A DNA stretch of 8,213 nt from an uncultured Coriobacteriaceae bacterium. Its GTDB lineage: Bacteria > Actinomycetota > Coriobacteriia > Coriobacteriales > Eggerthellaceae. Below are positions 1-6,684 of this stretch, piece after piece; position 1 is the first letter of the stretch; each line of letters starts with the position of its first letter. The position numbers and the translations under genes were made by a program. The notes under the pieces were generated by a model that was not told the origin of the DNA, made no database searches, and saw only the letters and a program-made list of their open reading frames with translations. Location of the stretch: contig CAMORQ010000069.1 in assembly GCA_946623915.1 (NCBI GenBank), positions 1 to 8,213 on the forward strand, written 5' to 3'.

Positions 1-1210
1 AGTTGTACTGCTGGATCAACAGTTCGGACGGATAGGCGCGGTCGACCCATTGCGGCACGTCCTCGATGGCGTAGTCATGCGTTTCGCCCGAGTTGGCGTT
101 CACGAGCACGACCCGCTGGATGGTCTCGCCACCGAACAGGCCTATGGTGCGCGTCTGCACCGGACAGATCCACCACGGCGTGCCGTCTTCGTCGATTTCA
201 AAGCTTTTCTGCTCGAACATGTAGAACGGATAGGAAAGCTGCACATGGCGATCGATGTTCTTGAAGAACGGATCGGATTCAGAATAGTAGATGGGCTCCT
301 CCAGACGCACAACGCGCGTATCCTGGCTGGCCATGTCCACGAGCACGTATGCAGGAATGCCCGTATCCATGTTGTAGAACCACTTGAAGAAATCCGCGTA
401 GTTCAAAGGGCTCACGCGCACCGGGCGCTGCTGGTAGTTGATCTGCGAGTACAGCCCCGAAATCTCGAACTGCGAAACGTATTCAGGAATCTCGCCCAGC
501 GTACGGTTGCCCAAGATGGCCGCCGACGCACCATCGATGACGGGAATGGAGTTGTAGTCCACTTCCTGGATGTCGGTAGCGAAGTCGGTGTTCTCGATCT
601 TCAGCAGGCTGGAGTAGCGCTCGGCGTTGCCCGGCCAGAAGCTCCATCCCGCTACAGCACCGATAAGCCCCAGCACCGCGATTGCGACGGGGATGTAAGA
701 AAGGAACTTGTACGTCTTCGCCTTTTTCGGACTGGCCTCGCGCTTGCCGCTGCCCGTTTCGTATGCGCGCCTGCGGCCGTACAGGATAAGGAAAATCGGC
801 AGCAACACGAACACGAGCAGGAAGCTCCACGTGTCTTGCGAATGGATGTTGATCGGCGGATGGAACCACCAGTACAGGAAGGCAAGAACGATCACGAGTA
901 CAATCACGAACGCGATGAGCGCTTTCTTGCTCCAGCCAGGGAGGCGGTTCATGAAGAAATCGAACAAGCCGCTTCCGTCGCCCGAGCCGCCGTCTCCGCC
1001 ATTTCCACCCGAACCGCCAGAGCCTCCCGCCCGGCCTCGCCATCCGCGCTTTTTACCGCCGCCGATGACCGTCCAGCCGTCGGGGTCGGACCCGACGGTA
1101 GGACCGCTGCTTTCGCTGCCAGCGGTCGGTCCGCTGGCGCGCTCCTTGCCGTCTTCGGGAGGAACGAATCCCACAGCCTTGAAGAACTCTTCCATCTGTT
1201 TTCTATCCAC
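1..1210 (-). CDS. Membrane-anchored protein with three N-terminal TM helices and an extracytoplasmic domain (partial, 3' end off left edge)
   Basis: An open frame of 403 codons runs off the left edge without a stop. I chose the GTG at 1208-1210 because GAGGAG lies 6 bases upstream; the in-frame ATG at 1193-1195 would be about 21 bases from it. Residues 1-60 are polar, 62-81 are almost only Gly/Ser/Asp/Asn, and hydrophobic helices lie at about 97-116, 129-145 and 169-192. The loop between helices 2 and 3 is strongly basic (RRR, then several Lys), so by the positive-inside rule it is cytoplasmic and everything after residue 193 is outside the membrane. The outer part is soluble and Tyr/Trp-rich, with motifs such as PWWICPV (about 345) and QWVDRAYPSELL (about 387). 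From memory this resembles a conserved membrane protein of unknown function in Firmicutes and Actinobacteria, sometimes loosely labelled CvpA-like; I cannot assign a function. It has its own gap and promoter candidate, so it is probably not co-transcribed with the surface protein gene upstream. Confidence 0.85.
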   Translation of the reverse strand, partial: MDRKQMEEFFKAVGFVPPEDGKERASGPTAGSESSGPTVGSDPDGWTVIGGGKKRGWRGRAGGSGGSGGNGGDGGSGDGSGLFDFFMNRLPGWSKKALIAFVIVLVIVLAFLYWWFHPPINIHSQDTWSFLLVFVLLPIFLILYGRRRAYETGSGKREASPKKAKTYKFLSYIPVAIAVLGLIGAVAGWSFWPGNAERYSSLLKIENTDFATDIQEVDYNSIPVIDGASAAILGNRTLGEIPEYVSQFEISGLYSQINYQQRPVRVSPLNYADFFKWFYNMDTGIPAYVLVDMASQDTRVVRLEEPIYYSESDPFFKNIDRHVQLSYPFYMFEQKSFEIDEDGTPWWICPVQTRTIGLFGGETIQRVVLVNANSGETHDYAIEDVPQWVDRAYPSELLIQQYN

Positions 1211-1216
1211 GACAAA

Positions 1217-1222
1217 CTCCTC
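1217..1222 (-). promoter_or_regulatory. Ribosome binding site deciding a GTG start
   Basis: GAGGAG on the minus strand ends 6 bases before the GTG at 1210-1208. This spacing supports GTG rather than the downstream ATG at 1195 as the start of the membrane protein gene. Confidence 0.6.
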
Positions 1223-1249
1223 GCTTGCAGGTATCTTTTGGTTATAGGA

Positions 1250-1278
1250 AGTATACCGTCATTTCGGGCGATTGACGC
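1250..1278 (-). promoter_or_regulatory. Candidate sigma-A promoter of the left-edge membrane protein gene
   Basis: TATACT (1250-1255) matches the -10 consensus at five of six positions. A weak -35 (GCGTCA, 1273-1278, three of six) lies 17 bases upstream. Transcription would start near 1243 and give a leader of about 33 bases that includes the GAGGAG site. An overlapping alternative -10, TATAAC, lies at 1241-1246. No known operator is seen. Confidence 0.35.
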
Positions 1279-1400
1279 GCCTGTTGGCATATCGAAACGT
1301 TAACGAGCCAACACGGGGATATCCGCCGAGCACACCAGCGGAAGTGCAGGAAGAGCCGAAACGGGGGCACCCGCCCCATACGAGCGCACCCCTTACTAGG

Positions 1401-1431
1401 ATGTGGCAGAATAACGCAGATTCTGCCACAT
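1401..1431. repeat. Perfect 12-bp inverted repeat, 7-base loop (distal member of a hairpin pair)
   Basis: ATGTGGCAGAAT (1401-1412) and ATTCTGCCACAT (1420-1431) are exact reverse complements around a 7-base loop. The hairpin lies about 75 bases past the surface protein stop codon and 68 bases, centre to centre, from a close relative at 1467-1501. There is no T tract on either strand, so an ordinary rho-independent terminator is not clear. It may be a REP-like intergenic repeat, an mRNA 3'-end stabiliser or a protein-binding palindrome. Confidence 0.7.
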
Positions 1432-1466
1432 TCGATGCACCTGCTCGGGCGCCAAGCTACATATCG

Positions 1467-1501
1467 CGATGCGACAGAATTCGCGGCATTCTGTCACATC
1501 G
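1467..1501 (-). terminator. 14-bp hairpin just after the surface protein stop codon; possible terminator or 3' stabiliser
   Basis: CGATGCGACAGAAT (1467-1480) pairs with ATTCTGTCACATCG (1488-1501) across a 7-base loop with a single C/A mismatch. It begins 5 bases after the TAA of the surface protein gene, the right place for transcript-end structure. No U-run follows, so termination would be of the tail-less kind sometimes proposed for actinobacteria. It shares its arm sequence with the hairpin at 1401-1431, so a dispersed repeat or operator pair is an alternative. Confidence 0.4.
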
Positions 1502-1506
1502 TCCCG

Positions 1507-4500
1507 TTAGATCGACAAGGCCCGAAGACCAGGTAGCGAAAGGGAGATTCCCTCGCTGGTGGCAATGCGTCCGGTACTGGTTGTTATACGCACCGACCAG
1601 GCCATTGGAGGCTTACGGGCCTCGGTGCAGCTGGGAATGGCCAAGGAAAGACGCTCGCCGGCGATGCCCGACTGCGACGCCACGGCACCGGAGCGTTTGA
1701 ACGTCTTGCCGTCTTTAGAGTAGTACCACCGGTAGGCAACGACCGTCTCGCCCACATCCAAACCCTCCACGGTGACGGCGATTTCGACGGACCGACCTGC
1801 AACCCAGGCGAATTCGCCGGTTGGCTTCAGGGCGGGGCCTTCGGGCACGCGCAGGCTCTGCGGCTCGCCCGTCGCCGTGCGCCCCAGGTTCGTCGTGGCC
1901 TTCACGCGCCAGGCCATGGGCGGCTTGCGGGCAGACGTGCATTCGGGAATAGTGAGCGCGCATTCTGCGCCGTTGGCGGTCAGGGCAGCACCCGACTTCG
2001 TCCAGCTGCTCTCGACGTCGGGTGTCTTGGAGTACTGCCACTCCCATGCAACGACGACTTCGCCCAGGGCGTCGGCGAGATTGGCGACCGAGGCGCCAAT
2101 GTTTGCCGGGGCGCCTGCCAGCCACGTCTGCTGGGGACCGTTGACCAACTCAAGGGGCTCCGTGGGCGGCAGCGCCCTAAACTCCGCGTTCACGACAACG
2201 TTCGCGGCGGGCATGGCAAAGGCTGCATCCGCCGTGATGTCGACTTCGCTTCCCCCTTCAGGGGTGTAGGTTATCTTGTCGATTTCGTATCCGCTGGCCG
2301 GAGTCGCTACGACTTCGATGCGCGCTCCTTCCATGGCCTCTGCGCACGACACGGACAACATGCCATTTTCTAGTTGACCTGCAGAAATGCGGTAATAGGG
2401 CGCCGAAACGACGCTTACCCCCGCATCCGCGTAGATCGTGCCGCGGGAAGAGTGGTAGTAGTCGACGACGTTCCACTGAAGCTCCTTCTCGCCGTTTTGC
2501 ACCGCGTCGTTCAAGGCCGGGACGCGCCGCACGTCGAGCGAGGAAAGCGCGTTGCCGGTGCACTCGAGGTAGGACAGCGCCGGGTTGCCCGACAGGTCGA
2601 GCGCGGCGAGCCCGGTCCTGTTGCAGTTCAGGTACGCGAGCTTGGGGTTGGCCCCCACGTCGAGCGAGGAGAGCGCGTTGGAGTTGCAGTTCAGGTAGGA
2701 AAGCTCGGGGTTGCCCGACAGGTCGAGGATGGAGAGCCCGCCCCCGCCGCAGCGCAGGGTCTCGAGCGCGGGGTTGCGCGACACGTCGAGCTTCCCCAGG
2801 TTGTTGTTGGCCTGAACGTGCAGGGCGCGCAGCGCAGGGTTGCCCGACAGGTCCAGGGCGCGCAGGTCGTTGTTGTTGCAGTAGAGCTCCTCGAGGGCGG
2901 AGAAGTGCTCCACGCCCTTCAGGCTGGAGATGCCCTTCTCGACGCAGTCAATCTTGCGCACCGCGGATATTTCGGAAGCATTGAGCACGTAGTTGCCGCT
3001 TGTGTCGAAGTTTGCCGCCACGTAGGCACGGAAGATGGCGTCGGGGAAGTTCTTCGCGTCAATCGCGATGTCGCCGGTGCCGTCAGCTTGCGTGAAAACC
3101 GGCGTGGCCGCGTCCGCGTAGATCGTGCCGCGGGAAGAGTGGTAGTAGTCGACGACGTTCCACTGAAGCTCCTTCTCGCCGTTTTGCACCGCGTCGTTCA
3201 AGGCCGGGACGCGCCGCACGTCGAGCGAGGAAAGCGCGTTGCCGGTGCACTCGAGGTAGGACAGCGCCGGGTTGCCCGACAGGTCGAGCGCGGCGAGCCC
3301 GGTCCTGTTGCAGTTCAGGTACGCGAGCTTGGGGTTGGCCCCCACGTCGAGCGAGGAGAGCGCGTTGGAGTTGCAGTTCAGGTAGGAAAGCTCGGGGTTG
3401 CCCGACAGGTCGAGGATGGAGAGCCCGCCCCCGCCGCAGCGCAGGGTCTCGAGCGCGGGGTTGCGCGACACGTCGAGCTTCCCCAGGTTGTTGTTGGCCT
3501 GAACGTGCAGGGCGCGCAGCGCAGGGTTGCCCGACAGGTCCAGGGCGCGCAGGTCGTTGTTGTTGCAGTAGAGCTCCTCGAGGGCGGAGAAGTGCTCCAC
3601 GCCCTTCAGGCTGGAGATGCCCTTCTCGACGCAGTCAATCTTGCGCACCGCGGATATTTCGGAAGCATTGAGCACGTAGTTGCCGCTTGTGTCGAAGTTT
3701 GCCGCCACGTAGGCACGGAAGATGGCGTCGGGGAAGTTCTTCGCGTCGATCGCGATGTCCGGGTCAACTTCGAACACCGCCGTAAGAACGGTCGAGTCCT
3801 CCAGCACGAACGAATAGGATGCGCTGGTGCTTACGACATCGCTGCCGAGGAGCCAGTGTTTGAAAAGGTAGCCGTCTTTCGGCGTGGCCGTGGCCGTCAT
3901 CTGCGTACCGACTTCATAGTAGCCACCACCCTGGACGGTGCCCCAGTCGGCGTTGTTCGACCGCAGGAGAAGACGGGGATCGCCGCGTTGGATTTGCACC
4001 ACCCACGCGCCGCTGCATTTCTTGAAGTTGAAGCCATCGAGCTCATCGAGGACGACGAATTTCAGATAGCTATAGCCCTTTGGCGCTGTTATCTCGCCTT
4101 CGTAGAGAGTTGCGGCAGGACGGTATCCCCCGCTTGCCATGCTCAGGTAGATATCGGCGGCGTCAATTTCGGAGGGAGTGCACGAAAGCCCATCGAACCA
4201 CTTGTAGAAGATCTTGGCCGAACCAGACGCGGAAGACTTAAGCGCCAAACGGACCTTTCCAAAGCCGTTCGTGTGCAGCCACGGGGCATCGCGGGCACTC
4301 GAGGCGTAGCCGGGCAAGTATTCACTGTCCAACCACAACGATTCCGGCGGTGGGCACCAAGCGCTTTCATCCTGCGTGAAGATGGCCGTCAGATTGCGGT
4401 TTTTCCCGAGCGTGAAAGAATAGGGATTGTCGGCCGACACGAAGAGGCCATCTTCTTCCCATCCCTTGAAATGCCACCCGTACTTCGGCTCGGCCTTCAC

Positions 4501-4746
4501 CGACACCGTTGCCAAGGCTTTGCCGGTAAGTACGCGAGAATCGTAGGGCTCGGTAAACGCACCGCCTTGGTAGCTGTAGGATACAAGCCCCCGATCGGCG
4601 TTTTCGGTCTGCACCTTCACGCTGTAGGCTGGTGTCGCGCCCTCCTCGGCGTACGCACCTGCGGGCACCGCGCCCACCGACACAAGTAGCGCCAACACCG
4701 CGACAAGCGAACATATCAATGCAGCAGATTTAGCTTTTGCGCCCAT
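1507..4746 (-). CDS. Large secreted surface protein: InlB-B-like repeats, duplicated EF-hand/LRR block, two Ig-like modules
   Basis: 1079 residues with ATG start and TAA stop. GGGAGG lies 6 bases upstream of the start. Residues 1-33 form a Sec signal peptide (basic start, hydrophobic core LICSLVAVLALLVSVGAV, probable cleavage after AYA). Domains in order: InlB-B-like repeat (about 40-125, YGWHFKGW...LTAIF); a region I do not recognise (about 130-256); a second InlB-B-like repeat (about 260-327); block 1 (330-545) with a degenerate EF-hand loop (352-363) and six LRRs of 21-22 residues (389-515, consensus LxxLxCxxxxLxxLDLSGNPx); linker ATPVFTQADGTG; block 2 (559-774), identical to block 1 in sequence; a third InlB-like repeat (about 790-856, ending MPAANVVVNAEF); and two Ig-like modules (about 866-969 and 974-1072), each with ARKPPMAW. 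This type is common among gut-bacterial surface proteins and is usually supposed to bind host or bacterial ligands; the ligand cannot be read here. No LPXTG or C-terminal helix is present, so retention is unexplained. It is probably monocistronic, possibly under the upstream LuxR regulator. Confidence 0.93.
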   Translation of the reverse strand: MGAKAKSAALICSLVAVLALLVSVGAVPAGAYAEEGATPAYSVKVQTENADRGLVSYSYQGGAFTEPYDSRVLTGKALATVSVKAEPKYGWHFKGWEEDGLFVSADNPYSFTLGKNRNLTAIFTQDESAWCPPPESLWLDSEYLPGYASSARDAPWLHTNGFGKVRLALKSSASGSAKIFYKWFDGLSCTPSEIDAADIYLSMASGGYRPAATLYEGEITAPKGYSYLKFVVLDELDGFNFKKCSGAWVVQIQRGDPRLLLRSNNADWGTVQGGGYYEVGTQMTATATPKDGYLFKHWLLGSDVVSTSASYSFVLEDSTVLTAVFEVDPDIAIDAKNFPDAIFRAYVAANFDTSGNYVLNASEISAVRKIDCVEKGISSLKGVEHFSALEELYCNNNDLRALDLSGNPALRALHVQANNNLGKLDVSRNPALETLRCGGGGLSILDLSGNPELSYLNCNSNALSSLDVGANPKLAYLNCNRTGLAALDLSGNPALSYLECTGNALSSLDVRRVPALNDAVQNGEKELQWNVVDYYHSSRGTIYADAATPVFTQADGTGDIAIDAKNFPDAIFRAYVAANFDTSGNYVLNASEISAVRKIDCVEKGISSLKGVEHFSALEELYCNNNDLRALDLSGNPALRALHVQANNNLGKLDVSRNPALETLRCGGGGLSILDLSGNPELSYLNCNSNALSSLDVGANPKLAYLNCNRTGLAALDLSGNPALSYLECTGNALSSLDVRRVPALNDAVQNGEKELQWNVVDYYHSSRGTIYADAGVSVVSAPYYRISAGQLENGMLSVSCAEAMEGARIEVVATPASGYEIDKITYTPEGGSEVDITADAAFAMPAANVVVNAEFRALPPTEPLELVNGPQQTWLAGAPANIGASVANLADALGEVVVAWEWQYSKTPDVESSWTKSGAALTANGAECALTIPECTSARKPPMAWRVKATTNLGRTATGEPQSLRVPEGPALKPTGEFAWVAGRSVEIAVTVEGLDVGETVVAYRWYYSKDGKTFKRSGAVASQSGIAGERLSLAIPSCTEARKPPMAWSVRITTSTGRIATSEGISLSLPGLRALSI
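2426..3072 (-). repeat. Tandem duplication in the surface protein gene, promoter-distal copy
   Basis: This 647-base block matches 3113-3759 base for base at a fixed offset of 687. The only difference I find is position 3061 against 3748, a synonymous ATT/ATC isoleucine change. It encodes residues 559-774 (EF-hand-like loop, six LRRs and the C-cap ending TIYADA). The period of 687 is 229 codons, so gain or loss of a unit keeps the frame. The near lack of synonymous changes implies recent duplication or gene conversion. Confidence 0.93.
3113..3759 (-). repeat. Tandem duplication in the surface protein gene, promoter-proximal copy
   Basis: This copy encodes residues 330-545. It is separated from the other copy by 40 unique bases (3073-3112) that code for most of the linker ATPVFTQADGTG. 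Identity stops sharply at both ends of each copy. Inside each copy the LRR units give a weaker 63-base periodicity. Confidence 0.93.
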
Positions 4747-4752
4747 ACGTTA

Positions 4753-4758
4753 CCTCCC
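4753..4758 (-). promoter_or_regulatory. Ribosome binding site of the surface protein gene
   Basis: GGGAGG on the minus strand, 6 bases before the ATG at 4746. It is a strong Shine-Dalgarno match and fixes the start directly ahead of the signal peptide. Confidence 0.75.
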
Positions 4759-4814
4759 ATGCTGGAAAATGCAGTTCGGTCCGAGAAGAAAACCACTTCC
4801 CCGCCGATAGCACT

Positions 4815-4843
4815 ATCCTAGCGGGAGAGGACCCTTCTGTAAC
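4815..4843 (-). promoter_or_regulatory. Candidate sigma-A promoter of the surface protein gene
   Basis: A -10 TAGGAT (4815-4820; TAnnnT type, four of six) and a -35 GTTACA (4838-4843, four of six) are 17 bases apart. The predicted start is near 4808, giving a leader of about 62 bases with a good RBS. The imperfect match fits a promoter that needs an activator, and the palindrome at 4841-4862 overlaps the -35 by three bases. A small inverted repeat, GATAG-CA-CTATC (4806-4817), overlaps the -10. Confidence 0.45.
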
Positions 4844-4862
4844 CTACCCCAAAGGGTAGGTT
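4841..4862. promoter_or_regulatory. Perfect 22-base palindrome, candidate LuxR-family operator
   Basis: Arms AACCTACCC (4841-4849) and GGGTAGGTT (4854-4862) are exact reverse complements around CAAA. The site lies between the luxR stop codon and the surface protein promoter, centred at about -43.5 from the predicted start. The classical lux box (about 20 bases, centred near -42.5) is a known analogue in size and position, though not in sequence. Alternatively it is a hairpin ending the luxR transcript, but no U-run follows. Confidence 0.5.
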
Positions 4863-4886
4863 TAGCACCCGAATAAACCAGAGGAG

Positions 4887-6194
4887 CTAGGAAACCCACT
4901 CTGCGCTTATTTGGTTGCGGTCGAGCGCTTCTTTTATCTCGGCCGTGGTTGCACGCGGGCGGGTGCCAAGCTTCTGGCTGGCGTTGCGCTTGTGGAATTT
5001 CACTGTTTCAGCGCCGATATGCAACTCTTCGGCGATTTCGGCGTTCTTCAGTCCCGCCGCAACGAGACGCATAACAGCAAGTTCCTGTGCCGTGAGCACC
5101 TTATGCCCGCGCCTGCCCTTCTCGTCTTCGTGCGATTGAATCACGCGCTCGAAAAAGCCTTCGGAGATGCGCCGGCATATGGCCGCCCCTTCCCCGTCAG
5201 CCTCTTCGACAATCGAGAGCAGACGGCCCCCGAAACCTCCCGAGAACTCGCCCATTATCTGCCAAAGCCCATCCCTGCGCACCAATTCGACTGCGCGCTG
5301 CAATTCCGCGTCCGCCTCGTCCGAGTAACCCAAAGCTTCTTGATTAAGTGCGCGGTACAAGGCGAAGTATGCATCCCCCACAACCACGGATTGCATGCCG
5401 AGCACCTTTTCCGCCACATCGACGAGCATAAGGCTCTTCAGGTATTCGCCCTGGTAGTTTTTGTACTGAACGGCCGCCAGCACGGCGGCGTAGAGGTTGT
5501 CCGGATGCACGCTGCCTTCGCCGAACAAAAGCTTACTGCCCACGCGACCAACACCGAAGTCGGCCTCCTTGACCCACGCGGGGACATCCGACATGATGCC
5601 TATGGACATCTCGTACATCGCCAAATCGATCGACGCGGCCTGCGCACTGCGCGACGGCCCTTCCTTCAGGCGCCTCATGTAAGCTACGGCGGAATCTATG
5701 TAGTAGCGCTTCATCCCGTAGCGCGCAAGACAGCAGATCAGATAGGCAGCACCTAGCTTCTGAAACAACGCCGGCGCTTCGGGCGGATCGTCAAACGATG
5801 CCGCAGCCTCCATCGCGGACGGAGCCTCGACTGGCACCGCAGGCGACCCCGCGGACGGTTTGTCGACGGGACCCCTTTTCGCGGAAAGCACCGTCTCGTT
5901 CTCGGCGATGTCTTCGAACAGGTGAATCGCCTCTTCCTGAGCCGCGGCGATGTTTCCCCGGTAGAAAGACAACCAGGCATCGTAGAGCACCTTCGCGCGC
6001 CGGATCGCCCGCACATCCTGCGAGTTTTTCATCCGGGCAAGCTTTTTCTGCGTCGCATTCGCCGTACCAGGGGCAAGCAGGGTCGACGAAACGGGGTTTT
6101 CACCCAGATAGAGCGGCACCGGAAGATGCACCAGGCGCATCTGCGCCCCACGGACCGCTTTCGGCATCAGTTCCCTCAAGTCGACTTCAATCAT
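4887..6194 (-). CDS. LuxR-family transcriptional regulator with TPR-like central region
   Basis: 435 residues, ATG at 6194, TAG stop. I set the start at MIEVDLRELM because a purine-rich SD (GGAGAGGG) precedes it and the longer open frame upstream only shadows the membrane protein gene. The C-terminus (about 366-423) is a textbook GerE/LuxR helix-turn-helix: LTAQELAVMRLVAAGLKNAEIAEELHIGAETVKFH with the following KLGTRPRA, matching the family pattern LTxRE...GxxNxEIAxxLxxxxxTVKxH...KLGxxxR. Residues about 60-360 are helical and TPR-like, clearest at ALYRALNQEALGYSDEADAEL (278-298), as in MalT-related regulators. An Ala/Pro-rich linker lies at about 108-145. There is no receiver domain, autoinducer domain or Walker A motif, so the signal is unknown. 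It overlaps the upstream membrane protein gene by 8 bases, indicating co-expression. The likely target is the palindrome 25 bases past its stop and the surface protein promoter (inference). Confidence 0.9.
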   Translation of the reverse strand: MIEVDLRELMPKAVRGAQMRLVHLPVPLYLGENPVSSTLLAPGTANATQKKLARMKNSQDVRAIRRAKVLYDAWLSFYRGNIAAAQEEAIHLFEDIAENETVLSAKRGPVDKPSAGSPAVPVEAPSAMEAAASFDDPPEAPALFQKLGAAYLICCLARYGMKRYYIDSAVAYMRRLKEGPSRSAQAASIDLAMYEMSIGIMSDVPAWVKEADFGVGRVGSKLLFGEGSVHPDNLYAAVLAAVQYKNYQGEYLKSLMLVDVAEKVLGMQSVVVGDAYFALYRALNQEALGYSDEADAELQRAVELVRRDGLWQIMGEFSGGFGGRLLSIVEEADGEGAAICRRISEGFFERVIQSHEDEKGRRGHKVLTAQELAVMRLVAAGLKNAEIAEELHIGAETVKFHKRNASQKLGTRPRATTAEIKEALDRNQISAEWVS

Positions 6195-6678
6195 TGTTTC
6201 CCTCTCCGGCAGCCAGGTGCTTCGAAAGGACGGCGAAGCAAACCAACGCTCCGAACAAGCCGCCCCAAAGCCCCTTGAACACGATGAACTGCACCGGCGC
6301 CAGCGCTTCCAGCCCGGCCAGGCCGAACACGGCACCGAAAACCGCAAGCAACGCCGGCAAGCACATTCCGAACAGGCAACATCCAATAGGAAACCATGCA
6401 CTTGGAAGCGACTCGAGCGCGGACTTCCATGCGCCGCGCGCCGTCAAGGCGACCCCCTGTCGCTTGTAGCGCATCGCGCTCTTCGTGGAGAAGTACGCCG
6501 TGCAGAGGCACACCAAAAAACAAGTTATCGTGGTGTCGATGAACAGGTTCCAGAACCCGAAGGGCACGAAAAGCGCACCGCGGTACAGCAGCCATGCCAC
6601 AAGAGCGTTCAGCAATCCGCTGATGACGAAGTTGATACCGGCCTCAATGCCGCATGTAGCACCCGTTTTCGCATCCAT
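6187..6678 (-). CDS. Small Cys-rich four-helix membrane protein, first gene of the luxR operon
   Basis: 163 residues beginning MDAKTGATCG and ending GEGNND. The frame stays open upstream to 6879, but those codons are not hydrophobic and do not look like protein. A TATAAT box sits so that transcription begins at the ATG, so I chose ATG 6678. Hydrophobic helices lie at about 14-33, 42-63, 98-119 and 128-152, with a basic loop (KSAMRYKRQ...RGAWK) between helices 2 and 3. Eight cysteines are present (9, 53, 57, 59, 100, 101, 106, 147), most within or beside helices 2, 3 and 4. No transporter or enzyme motif is recognised and no family name is offered. Overlap with luxR suggests it senses or relays a membrane signal to the regulator, or is itself under its control; this is inferred from position only. 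Confidence 0.82.
   Translation of the reverse strand: MDAKTGATCGIEAGINFVISGLLNALVAWLLYRGALFVPFGFWNLFIDTTITCFLVCLCTAYFSTKSAMRYKRQGVALTARGAWKSALESLPSAWFPIGCCLFGMCLPALLAVFGAVFGLAGLEALAPVQFIVFKGLWGGLFGALVCFAVLSKHLAAGEGNND
6200..6207 (-). promoter_or_regulatory. Ribosome binding site of luxR inside the upstream gene
   Basis: GGAGAGGG on the minus strand lies 5 bases before the luxR ATG and within the last codons of the membrane protein gene. With the 8-base overlap ATGATTGA (6187-6194) it points to translational coupling, and it rules out the longer luxR frame reaching 6401. Confidence 0.65.
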
Positions 6679-6684
6679 GCACCC

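Larger units (their letters stand above)
1211..1506. other. Intergenic region between the surface protein gene and the membrane protein gene
   Basis: About 296 bases with no credible gene on either strand. It holds the RBS and promoter candidate near 1217-1278 and two related hairpins near 1401-1501. It also contains a 7-bp inverted repeat, TGTTGGC (1282-1288) and GCCAACA (1307-1313), separated by 18 bases that include the palindrome CGTTAACG (1298-1305). This last repeat lies just upstream of the candidate -35 and could be an operator, but it could equally be chance. Confidence 0.5.

Noticed and set aside
50..1303. 417-codon plus-strand frame over the left-edge membrane protein gene
   Set aside because: The minus strand encodes a coherent three-helix protein with a good RBS; the plus-strand product is Arg/His-rich with no recognisable domain.
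2500..3600. Regular short repeats that could suggest a CRISPR array
   Set aside because: The 63-base periodicity is coding LRR sequence in an intact frame, with no constant repeat and unique spacer pattern.
2374..4689. 771-codon open frame on the plus strand across the surface protein gene
   Set aside because: It mirrors the LRR gene: its own repeats are the antisense of the duplicated block. It has no signal peptide or family motif, and long antisense frames are expected in GC-rich coding DNA.
6195..6401. N-terminal extension of the LuxR regulator
   Set aside because: It overlaps the membrane protein coding region in another frame, encodes Cys/Arg-rich nonsense, and the downstream ATG has a proper ribosome binding site.
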